DNA of 64,000 nt. Source: Heliocybe sulcata (Eukaryota; Basidiomycota; Agaricomycetes; Gloeophyllales; Gloeophyllaceae). Positions 54,581 to 64,000 of the stretch are shown one piece after another. The translations under genes and the position numbers were made by a program. Position 1 is the first letter of the stretch. Every line of letters starts with the position of its first letter. The notes under the pieces are model-generated. The model was not told where the DNA came from. It saw nothing but the letters and a program-made list of their open reading frames with translations, and searched no databases. The stretch spans positions 418,596 through 482,595 of the forward strand of contig ML213514.1 of the NCBI GenBank assembly GCA_004369045.1. The letters run 5' to 3'.

Positions 54581-54835
54581 TGTGAGCGACTAAGAGCGAA
54601 CAGCGCAGAGGGTGTCTCGGTCAAGATGCTAGGTAGGATTTTGGTGGGCTTTTGCGAGCCTGGTGGGAGGGCGCGCGCTTGCCAGGTGGAAGCCGAAGCC
54701 AAGCAGTAAACTGCGCTTTCGAACTCCGCAACTCATACACTGCTGCTTGTCCGCCCAGGCGCAGGGAGTTTCCCTCTTGAAGGTGTTGAATATATTTCTC
54801 TATGCAGAACTCAGCCGCTAAAATGCTGTACGCAG
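54581..54835. promoter_or_regulatory. bidirectional promoter U1-70K / COX10
   Basis: The two divergent start codons are 255 bases apart; both promoters must fit here. No clear TATA. Inferred from arrangement. Confidence 0.6.
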
Positions 54836-56152
54836 ATGAACGGGAGGCTGCCCCTCCCACTCTGCCAATTATGCCAATACCGACTGCAGCCGATATTATC
54901 GCAGCCGTCCTCCCGGAGGCTCTCGACACTAGCTCGCACGAAAGCACCGGCGTTCACCTCATTTTTCTTCCACAATGATCAGTGGAAGGCCTCGTCACCC
55001 ATGGCGCTGCACGCGCGAAGTGTGCCCCAGCGCTCGCAGTCGATACCAGCGACTTCACCTCTGGCCTATGCAGCCCACACAGCACCCCTCTCCAAGTATC
55101 GACCGACGGAGCTACTATCACTTTCCAAAACGCTCAAGTTATACTCAGAGCTCTCCAAGTCAAGACTAAGCATCCTGGTCGTGCTAACAGCAATGTCGGG
55201 AGTGGCCATGTCCCCGCTCCCAGCGACAGTGCCTGTACTTCTGTCTACGGCGATGGGGACAGCACTATGTGCCGCCGCGGCGAACACACTGAACCAATTG
55301 CAAGAGGTTCCTTTCGATGCTCAGATGTCTCGTACACGAAATAGGCCGCTCGTGCGGAGGGCGATCAGTCCTCTCCACGCGAGCGTATTCGCAGCAGCCA
55401 CCGGGATCGCAGGCCCTATCATCCTATGGACCATGGTCAACCCAACCACAGCCATATTGGGCGCCGCAAACATCTTTTTATATGCTGGCGTCTACACTTG
55501 GATGAAGAGGAGAACCATCGTCAACACCTGGGTCGGCTCCGTTGTGGGTGCTCTGCCGCCTGTCATGGGCTGGACTGCATGCGGCGGCCAGCTGCTACCA
55601 TCTTCCGAAGCGCCAATGACATTCTTCTTACCATCATTCCTATCCTCCATTGACCCCGCCACACTGGACATCAGCTTAGTTGACAATCCCCTCTCAGCCC
55701 TCTCTCTTTTCATGCTCCTCTTCTGCTGGCAATTTCCCCACTTCAACCCCCTCTCCCATCTCCTTCGCGACTCGTACGCCAAGGCCGGGTACCAGATGCT
55801 CTGTGTCACCAACCCGAAGAAGAACGCACTAGTTGCTCTCCGACATGCAGTCCTCCTCACCGGTGTCTGCTCCGTAATCACGCCGCTCTCGGGCCTGACT
55901 ACCTGGACATTCGCCCTCACAAGTCTCGTTCCCAACATCATGGGCGTACGGGTGGCATGGCGGTTCTACCAACATACAAACGACAAGGAGGCAAGAGCAT
56001 TGTGGCACCACTGTTTATGGTATCTGCCTGCGATTCTTGGTTTGATGATGGTTCACAAGCAGGGCATGAACTGGGGGGAATTGCTTGGCCTTAGGACAGG
56101 CGAAAGTGAGGCGGATGCACATGTGATTAGCACGGCTGAGACTGCACAATGA
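54836..56152 (+). CDS. COX10: protohaem IX farnesyltransferase (Cox10)
   Basis: A single uninterrupted exon of 438 codons. The first 60 residues are basic with Ser and Leu (MNGRLPLPLCQLCQYRLQPI, SSRRLSTLARTKAPAF), a mitochondrial presequence. The UbiA-type prenyltransferase core begins LYSELSKSRLSILVVLTAMS. It contains the first Asp-rich site NTLNQLQEVPFDAQMSRTRN and RPLVRR, a second motif TWMKRRTIVNTWVGSVVGAL, and seven to nine membrane segments. Cox10 converts haem B to haem O in the inner membrane, the first step of haem A supply to complex IV. The lack of introns is notable among intron-rich neighbours. It converges on the ZNF830-like gene with 113 bases between stop codons. Confidence 0.95.
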   Translation: MNGRLPLPLCQLCQYRLQPILSQPSSRRLSTLARTKAPAFTSFFFHNDQWKASSPMALHARSVPQRSQSIPATSPLAYAAHTAPLSKYRPTELLSLSKTLKLYSELSKSRLSILVVLTAMSGVAMSPLPATVPVLLSTAMGTALCAAAANTLNQLQEVPFDAQMSRTRNRPLVRRAISPLHASVFAAATGIAGPIILWTMVNPTTAILGAANIFLYAGVYTWMKRRTIVNTWVGSVVGALPPVMGWTACGGQLLPSSEAPMTFFLPSFLSSIDPATLDISLVDNPLSALSLFMLLFCWQFPHFNPLSHLLRDSYAKAGYQMLCVTNPKKNALVALRHAVLLTGVCSVITPLSGLTTWTFALTSLVPNIMGVRVAWRFYQHTNDKEARALWHHCLWYLPAILGLMMVHKQGMNWGELLGLRTGESEADAHVISTAETAQ

Positions 56153-56265
56153 GATACTGATAAAACTCTTCCGCCTGCGGATCGTTAACACTATGCGGTA
56201 GGTCTGACAATAATGATATCGACGTACCGGTGTAGTATAATACAAATACATAATCCAGCTCCTGC

Positions 56266-57111
56266 CTACTTCCCTGCTTTCGATGGTTTAGCTGCCTTGG
56301 CAGCCTCCCTCCGTTTCCTAATAGCCTCCAACCGCGTCTTGAGCGCATTCACCTTCTCATCCGCCTCCTCCTGGGCTCTCTCCTCGTCCAGCAACCGATC
56401 CATTATGATCTCCCTATCCTCAAGCTCCTTCCTCTTCCTGAGCGTCTCCGCGTCCACGACCTCCGGCTCCGCGTCCGCCTGTTGCCCCGCCAGTGGCGGG
56501 AAGCCTACAAGCGCATCCGGCGCAGGCTCTGGTTCGGCGACGATGGTCGCATTTTCGAATCGCTCCCGCAGCTCAGCCTGAGGGTCGGGAGCAGCGAGCA
56601 CGGTCTTCTGGAAAGCCTCCCACTCCAGGTCGACTGGATCCTCGGTTTTTTGTGCGGCGCCGTGTTCTCCGTCTTCATCCTCGCCATCCTCGCCAAGGAC
56701 AGGCAGCTGGGTAGAATCCGAGAAAAAGTCTGCAGGGAAGGCATTCCTGCCTGGCTTCGTCGGCGGTGCAGTCGAAGCCATCTCATTCTCATCCACTCTT
56801 CTCTTCTTCGCCTCCGTCCAGTTATCTTCATCATCCTCGTCCTCATCCTCATCCGCCTTCCTCTTCCCTCTCACCCTCTCCTCTTCTTCTTTTAGGCGTC
56901 GTTCTTCCTTCAACCTCTCCGCCTCTTTTAGTTTGGCGACATTCGTTCGGTGCGCTTTACTCCCGATGTGCCCATCCCAAGCAGACACGTACTTGACAAT
57001 GCTGCCGCATGCAATACACTTCAGTTGACCTGACGCGTTATAGGATGCAAGAGGGTGTGAGACACGAGCCTCTTGTCTCTTCGCTTTCAGCAGCGCTCGT
57101 GCACTCGACAT
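56266..57111 (-). CDS. ZNF830/CCDC16-like C2H2 protein
   Basis: Intronless, 281 residues. It starts MSSARALLKAKRQEARVSHP and has one C2H2 finger, LKCIACGSIVKYVSAWDGHI then GSKAHRTN (CX2C...HX5H), of the U1-like matrin type. A Lys/Glu helix, an acidic DEDEDEDDEDN stretch, and a conserved WEAFQKTV segment follow. The C-terminal coiled coil ends KAAKPSKAGK. This arrangement matches ZNF830 (CCDC16), associated with the XAB2 splicing complex, and its fungal relatives. Nuclear location is inferred from the basic stretches (AKKRRVDE). Unlike most neighbours it and COX10 both lack introns. It starts 280 bases from the 3' end of citrate synthase, in the same direction. Confidence 0.85.
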   Translation of the reverse strand: MSSARALLKAKRQEARVSHPLASYNASGQLKCIACGSIVKYVSAWDGHIGSKAHRTNVAKLKEAERLKEERRLKEEEERVRGKRKADEDEDEDDEDNWTEAKKRRVDENEMASTAPPTKPGRNAFPADFFSDSTQLPVLGEDGEDEDGEHGAAQKTEDPVDLEWEAFQKTVLAAPDPQAELRERFENATIVAEPEPAPDALVGFPPLAGQQADAEPEVVDAETLRKRKELEDREIIMDRLLDEERAQEEADEKVNALKTRLEAIRKRREAAKAAKPSKAGK

Positions 57112-57399
57112 AGGCTATTGTGGCGGTGGGGACGTCGTGAGTTAAGTACGCGTGAGTTACGCGCCTCGGTAAAGCGCTTGACTTGTGCCCGCCACAAGTC
57201 TTCCAAACATAGCTGCGCTGAGGGAACAGACCTTGCTGTTAAAAAGTCTGACTCTGATCGATAGTCCGATATACCACTAGGAACGTATGTACAGGTACTT
57301 AATCGCGTCGGAAACGTATCTATTAGTGTAGTAATCAAATACGAACATGCAATTAAAACAGAATGCCCTATTCCAACATCAGGGGTGACAATATCAGCC

Positions 57400-59236
57400 T
57401 CAGTTTTTGCCAGCGAACATCTTCTTGATGTGATTGCTGGAGTACGACTTGGGGCGCTCCAGGGCTGCGAGGAAATATCAGTATTGCAGAAATGAAAATA
57501 CCGCGACGACACTTACGGGCACCAAGGGCACGGTCCCAGATTAACTGAGCAGCAACACCAAATGCACGCGAGATACCGAACAACACAGTGTAGAACTGCA
57601 TCTGGTCGAGACCGTAGTAGGTTAAGAGAACACCAGAGTGAGCATCGACGTTCGGCCAGGGGTTCTTGGCCTTGCCAGCCTCCAATAAGACACCAGGAAC
57701 GATCTCGTAGATCTGGCCGACGAGCTTGAACAGCGGGTCGTCGGGGAGATGCTTGAGAGCGAACTCCCGCTGAGCCATGTAGCGGGGGTCGGTCTTCCTA
57801 AGGACGGCGTGGCCATAACCAGGCACGACCTGCCCACCCTTGAGGGTGTCCCAGACGTACTGCTTGACAGCCTCATCGCTGGCGTCCTTGCCGATCTTGG
57901 CCTGCATCTTGGTCAACCAGACCAAGACTTCCTGGTTGGCCAGACCGTGCAGAGGACCAGCAAGACCGTTGAGTGCGGCAGCGAAGGAGAGGAAGGGATC
58001 GGACAGAGCCGAGCCGACAAGCTTGCCGGTGTGGGCAGAGACGTTACCACCCTCGTGATCACTGTGGACTTATGAGATTACGGCGCGACATTGACATTTT
58101 GCAGAATATCTCACCTGTGAATCACAATGTAGAGCCTCATCAGCTCAGTGAAGGCCTGGTTGTCGCCGAAGCCAAGGAGGGTTGACAAGTTGTGTGCGTA
58201 GTCCTTGGTGGGGTCAATGGCAGGCAGCTTGCCCTGGCCATAGACATTCTGGTAGATGCGGCCAGCAATGGTGGGGAGCTTGGCAATCCTGTTAAAGGGC
58301 GTGTCAGACACTTTTACCATGAAATACAAAGGGCTGCCACGTACAAGTCCATGGAGTCCTCGAAGACAGGTCCCCAATACTCTTTTTTGGAGATACCGTT
58401 GGCATATGCCTTAGCAAAGGCAGAGTCATGGTTCAACTGCGCATGTCATGAGCACGCCGTTACGAGAAGAGACAGCATTGTATACTTACGGCCGTAACAG
58501 CCAAACTAAATTGGCTCATGGGGTGGAGCGTAGGAGGACATCTGTCAATGAGCTCCTCGACAAAGGATGGGATAGCAGAGCGGGCAGCCCAGTCCTTGGA
58601 GAGCTCCTTGACCTGCTCCGGAGTTGGGACTTCTCCCGTAATAAGAAGCCAGAAAAGGGCTTCGGGGAGAGGTTCTGACCCGCCCGGGGCCTTGGGGAGT
58701 TCCGCCTGGCACTCGGGAATAGTCTTGCCACGGAAGCGAATACCCTCCTCTACAGCCAAGAAGTTAGAGACAGTGGGTTGCTGCCAGACCACGTGACAGA
58801 CCTGGGTCGAGGACCGAGCCATCCCAGATCAGGGCCGGGAGGCCCCGCATGCCTCTGGAATGCAACGTGCATATTAGCCTAGGCGCTGCGGAAAGGAGGT
58901 ATAAGGACGCACCCGTAGAGCTGGTCCACAAGCACAGGGCCGAAAGACTTCTTGCCATGTTCCGCACGGATCGCCTTGACCTGATGGACAACGATTCGGT
59001 ATAAATATAACCTTGAGAAGACGCGAACCGGTGAATGGACGTACGTTTTCAATTTCAGCAGGGATCAGCTGGGAAAGCCTCTCCTTGAGAGCGGAATTCT
59101 TGGAGGCAGTCGAGGAGAAGTGGGCCGAGGAAAACGCGGGACGCGTCACGCGAGACTAGAATGAATGAAGGTAAATATAAGCGCGAGGGGAGGGATACGA
59201 TATTGGACTGACCTGTTTGACGGCAGAGCGGAGCAT
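57400..59236 (-). CDS. mitochondrial citrate synthase
   Basis: ATG 59236 starts MLRSAVKQ; a second exon adds [19 protein letters not shown], together a presequence. The body has [38 protein letters not shown] and [20 protein letters not shown]. The catalytic residues are all present: His in [12 protein letters not shown], His in [16 protein letters not shown] and Asp in [12 protein letters not shown]. The terminus [20 protein letters not shown] is the usual one for the mitochondrial enzyme rather than the peroxisomal form, and there is no SKL. It condenses oxaloacetate and acetyl-CoA as the entry step of the TCA cycle. About 465 residues, seven introns. It diverges from TRM8 over 182 bases. 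Confidence 0.95.
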
Positions 59237-60311
<1,075 letters not shown>

Positions 60312-60414
60312 CTCGGCGGTAAGATAATGTAGTACAGCAATACGAAAATTTGCAAACACACCTACCAGAAAAGACCTTAGAGCATACGGATGCATGAAGG
60401 GGTTCAAATGTTGT

Positions 60415-61364
60415 TCAGTAGTCGTCTATTCTCTCGTCCATTACCACGTCTCGCTCCCCTGCCTCCGCACCCGCGCCAGCTACCCTCGGCGCAGCGCCCA
60501 TGGCCGCGACGAGCGCTCCCGTCCTCTCCTTCACCGCCGCCCTCATTTCCTTATGAATCACCTTTCCAGCCTCACACGCGACCCTGAAAATGTCCTCAAA
60601 CCGGTCCACATGCAGCCTCGTCTCCATCGTCACGAGCGTCACCTTGCCCGTCCTGGGCATCACAGCGACAGTGACGTGCGGGATGTCGTTCTCCTCGAGT
60701 GTAGTCAAGTCGAGCAGGGGAGAAGTAGAGTGCACGCCTCCCGTGACGGCGCAGACGAAATCCAGCAAAGGTATGCCGGCGGAAGCTAGGGCGAGGGTGG
60801 TTGCGTTTATGCAAGCTTGGAGGACACCGCCGTCTTGCTGGAGGATTTGGACGTAGATGTCGATCTGAGAGCGCGGGTAGAGGGTGGTCTGGATGACGGG
60901 CTCGAAGGTGGATTTTATTGTAGACGCAAATTCGAGAATCCGCCTGTACGCAAATGCCCCATGTCAGACTCCTACAGCGCAAAATAACGAAGTCAGTAGA
61001 CGTGCGACTCACTTGTCTCCCCGACCCCGCCTCCTACGCTCCCCCGCACTAAAGGGTGCTACATTTACCTCCACATTGATATTCGCGCGGTCATGTATCG
61101 TCTCCCTCCGCATCTTCGCCTCCCTCGGGCCAAACACAGACACCACGACCTGTGTCAGGCCGTGAGACACCGAGGCGGACCCATCTGCTGAGCTCTGCGA
61201 GGAGAGGTCGATGGAGATGTCGCGCAGCTCATATTGCTTGCGACCATCTGAGCGGAAGCCGCCGTCGTTGAGGATTTCTATGCGGGAGGCCTGTGCATTA
61301 GTGAGAGTAATTCTGAGTGTGAGTTAGTGTAAGTTGGGGAATGAGGGGACGCGGGTCGTACCAT
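60415..61364 (-). CDS. RRP41: exosome core subunit Rrp41 (Ski6)
   Basis: RNase PH fold. Exons give ASRIEILNDGGFRSDGRKQY, ELRDISIDLSSQSS, HGLTQVVVSVFGPREAKMRR and NINVEVNVAPFSAGERRRRG, then RILEFASTIKSTFEPVIQTT, RSQIDIYVQILQQDGGVLQA, CINATTLALASAGIPLLDFV and a long C-terminal helix ending DERIDDY at 60415. FRxDGRxxxELR and IxxxVxVLQxDGG are diagnostic of Rrp41. The only start codon in frame is an ATG at 61364-61362 that is immediately followed by a GT donor; the acceptor lies before GCCTCCCGC, so exon 1 would supply nothing but the start codon. The protein is a structural ring subunit of the RNA exosome. Confidence 0.92.
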
Positions 61365-61934
61365 TAGAAAGGCTTTGCGAGGACTTTGACGCGACGCGAC
61401 GGAGGAAAAGTGATCGGGGACGGATCTCTAATGCGGTTATTGGACGCCACACCGCTGTGTTAAGCACTTGCCACAATCGCTCGCATATGTCCCCATTACC
61501 GTGTCGTCTAACAAAGGCTTTGATGTATGCATATCTATTCCTCTTTTACATGGGTCGAAATAACTTGGTACACTTGCAGGTATTATGTAGCTCAACGGGT
61601 GTTCGCGCGATCCTGATGATCTCCTTGCAGCAATCCTGTGACTTTTGTGCACGGTTTCTATGAAAGTACTGCCCTCGGTCTGCGTTCCTGATGCCGTCTT
61701 AGCAGTATGATTGTAGTCCTACAGGAACGTCAACGATGGCTCTGAGCATTCAGGAATCACTCTTGTGGGTCCCTGTTTGGCGAAGCGATGTCCATAGCTT
61801 GGGCGCATTGAATTGGTTTCCCTGGGCACGCTTTGTCCTCATGCCAGTATTCCATTCTTGGCCACCGCTTGCAGTATCCTACCTCCACAACCTTGCACTG
61901 AGCTCCCTTCGCTTGCAAGTATATTGCCATCGAC
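61365..61934. other. intergenic stretch, 570 bp
   Basis: Divergent upstream region of RRP41 (left) and the zinc-finger gene (right). No gene is supported; the overlapping frames at 61736-61987 on both strands lack motifs. Confidence 0.4.
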
Positions 61935-63970
61935 ATGCCCTCTCTTACTTGCAACGGTCCGGCTTGCTCGGGCAAGATCTTTAGCAATAAGTATCAACTT
62001 GACTATCATATGCTGAGTTCACCTCTGCACTTTCATTGTACGCCATGCAAGAAGGCCTTCAAGAACGAGACTGCGTACAAACAAGTACGTGCTCCACCAT
62101 CCCGATGGATGCGATATAAGGTGGTGGGGCTGATGTTGCTGTTGCCCAGCATCGAAACACTAGCGGGGAGCACTCACCATACTGCGATGTGTGCGATGTG
62201 CGCTGCATGTCATACGAAGAATTAGAGCAACACTTCAAGTCAGCCCCGAGACACATGAACTGCAAGGCATGCAAAGTGGGATTTTACGACACCAAGATGC
62301 TAGAGGCTGTACGCATCCTTGAGTTCTCCCGATCACGGACCCGCACACTGACACGCAACCATAGCATCGAGTATACACGCATCCCAAGATTGCCTGTGCG
62401 CAGTGCCCAGAACTCGGCCAGAAGTTCCAAGAAGAGGACCTCCATAAACACTATTTCTCATCCTCGAAGCACCCTTCATGTGTCACTTGTCGCCTTGCCT
62501 TCGCCAATGGCACCGCATATACTGAGGTCTGTGATTTATTTCATTTGGGGTTTATGCCACAGGCTCAAGTTCGTCGAGTAGCATCGAAGGAACATGCATT
62601 CTCCGGGCGCTGGCGCAGCATCGCCTGCAGCATCGCAGCCGGATCGTTCCATTATTGCCTCACCCAGTACCTCTAGTGCTTCTTATGCTGAATGGAACGG
62701 ACCAAATGGCAGTGGTGAAGCAGACACATCCTGCCCTGGGCCCGCTTGCAAATCTCGCAAGTTCCCTAGTGAGGCGGCACTCCTCCAGCACCTCAAAACG
62801 TCCCCGGCGCATATCCAATGCTGCGGAAGAGGCTTTAGGTTGGAGACGCACTATATGCAGGTGAGTGTACGGCCGAGCAATAGAACAAATGGTACTAGTA
62901 CTTAGAGGTTATCATCAGCATCGCGACACGAACCCCGACCATCAGCCAAGATGTGTGCTGTGCGATCAGGATTTCAGATCATTTCGCGAGCTGGACGCGC
63001 ACTTCCAATCTAGCTCGAATCACCCCAATTGCGATCGGTGCTCGAAAGGCTTCGAGCATGAGAAGATCCTCCGTGTGGTGAGTTTTACAGTTCGTCCCGT
63101 ATCTGATAGCCTGTTCCCATTAACAGCCACGGCTAGCATATGATCTGCTCTCATCCGACAGTGATCTGCTCGCAGTGTCCGACCGTGGGGCCAATCTATC
63201 CGGAGGACCTTCCAGACCACTATATGCAAGTGGATAAACATCCGAAATGCGAGGTTTGCCATCTAGGGTTTGAGGACGAGATCCTATACGAGCAGGTCTG
63301 TAGCCGGTCACCTTTCCTATGTCCTGTGTGCTGATGTTGAGCATCAGCATCAGTTGTCACAGCACGGTACGAGCACAGATGAGGGAGTGATTGTAAGCGA
63401 GACGGTTATCCCGGTATGATGCACTTCTTGTTCCATCAATTGTCGCTGACACCGATGCAGAGTTGCTCCGATACGATCAAAGAGCACGTCTGGCAGGCCC
63501 CTACTAGTCAGGACTTGTTTCTCTCATATCTGGCGTTCAAAGAAGAGACCAAGAAAGCGGAACCGACACCCGATACTATTGCGCTAGATGGAAGTCCCTG
63601 GACTGAGAACCCCGCGAATACTGCACAGCAAGATGCTCCTATAACCCAGACCGTCCCTGAGGCCACCATAGAGCTCCCTATCCCAGGCTTCGAAGGCAAA
63701 ATATTCAAGCTTGCTGATGTTCTCAATGCGCTGAAAGCGCTCCAGCCCTATGATAACGGGTCTTCCACTGCAGAGGATAGCCCAAGGCCAGCTTCTGCTG
63801 TGGTAGACTCGGATGCAAGAGCATCTGCCGGAGCAGAGGACCGCTGTGAGGATCCAGGTCCCACACCTAAGCATGCAGACTATCGCATGGAAGAGGTAGT
63901 TGCGGATCCTCACTATAACCCATGGGTCAGCACTCCTGTTGTGACTACCTGCAACCGTCTTAACATTTGA
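61935..63970 (+). CDS. twelve-finger C2H2 zinc-finger protein with duplicated three-exon block
   Basis: Eight exons run from ATG 61935 (MPSLTCNGPACSGKIF) to TGA 63970. Exons 1-7 carry twelve C2H2-like fingers, mostly C-X2-C-X12-H-X(4 or 6)-H. Six phase-0 introns each sit directly before a CAT codon, the first zinc-binding His of every second finger: exons 2-7 open HRNT, HRVY, HRRN, HRDT, HMIC and HQLS. Exons 1-3 and 4-6 look like copies of one block: CNGPAC/CPGPAC, CDVC/CVLC, CAQCPELG/CSQCPTVG. Finger 8 has CCGRGF in place of CxxCxxxF, so it is probably dead. Exon 4 has an extra Ser/Ala-rich linker. Exon 8 codes for an acidic tail without fingers. Paired close fingers suggest double-stranded RNA, DNA or protein binding; the true role is unknown. 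Confidence 0.82.
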
Positions 63971-64000
63971 CATCTGCAGGGATAAACCTTCCTTTCAGTG

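Overview
This 64 kb window is nuclear DNA of a filamentous basidiomycete, most likely an agaricomycete; a polypore is my guess and cannot be settled here. The reasons are dense short introns (about 45-75 bases, GTRNGT...YAG), closely packed genes on both strands, and a gene set typical of such fungi: a Zn2Cys6 regulator, a homeodomain regulator with a long Ser/Pro-rich tail, a CYP with an ABCC pump next to it, and a Cwh43 protein with both halves fused. I see no transposon, LTR element, CRISPR array, rRNA or tRNA that I can support. All gene models below were spliced by eye from the genomic sequence.

Layout. 0-3 kb: a CCD97-like nuclear protein (cut by the window edge) diverging from the DNA-end repair enzyme PNKP. 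3.9-6.4 kb: a secreted beta-rich protein and a short-chain dehydrogenase. 7.9-12.5 kb: a Zn2Cys6 transcription factor converging on a DnaJ-domain protein. 13-16.1 kb: an unrecognised, possibly decayed coding stretch, a COG0523/CobW-type metallochaperone GTPase, and head-to-head with it an RWDD2/DUF1115-type protein. 17.3-21.5 kb: the GPI-lipid remodelling protein Cwh43. 21.7-26 kb: three minus-strand genes for redox or stress functions (hemerythrin-like protein, aldo-keto reductase, OsmC/Ohr peroxidase). 27.1-30.2 kb: AP-3 beta subunit. 30.6-41.1 kb: a cytochrome P450, a small coiled-coil protein of unknown role, and a full ABCC/Yor1-type transporter. 41-42.4 kb holds what looks like the remains of a PhzF-type isomerase. 

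42.6-61.4 kb is a compact housekeeping block: pyroglutamyl peptidase I, COX12, PRP18, JJJ1/DNAJC21, TIM13, a homeobox gene, U1-70K, COX10, a ZNF830-like splicing protein, citrate synthase, tRNA m7G methyltransferase TRM8 and exosome subunit RRP41. Within it, four divergent pairs share 180-255 bp promoters, and in each pair one partner is a mitochondrial protein and the other an RNA-processing or ribosome-assembly protein (COX12/PRP18, TIM13/JJJ1, COX10/U1-70K, CIT/TRM8). The window ends with an unusual twelve-finger C2H2 gene built from two copies of a three-exon block, in which every zinc-finger intron falls just before a zinc-binding histidine.

I found no clear new multi-gene system. The items most worth a second look are the exon-structured zinc-finger gene, the mitochondrial/RNA divergent pairs, a pyroglutamyl peptidase whose expected catalytic His reads Gln, a PNKP with an altered phosphatase motif, and a cluster of repeated promoter motifs in front of the ABC pump.
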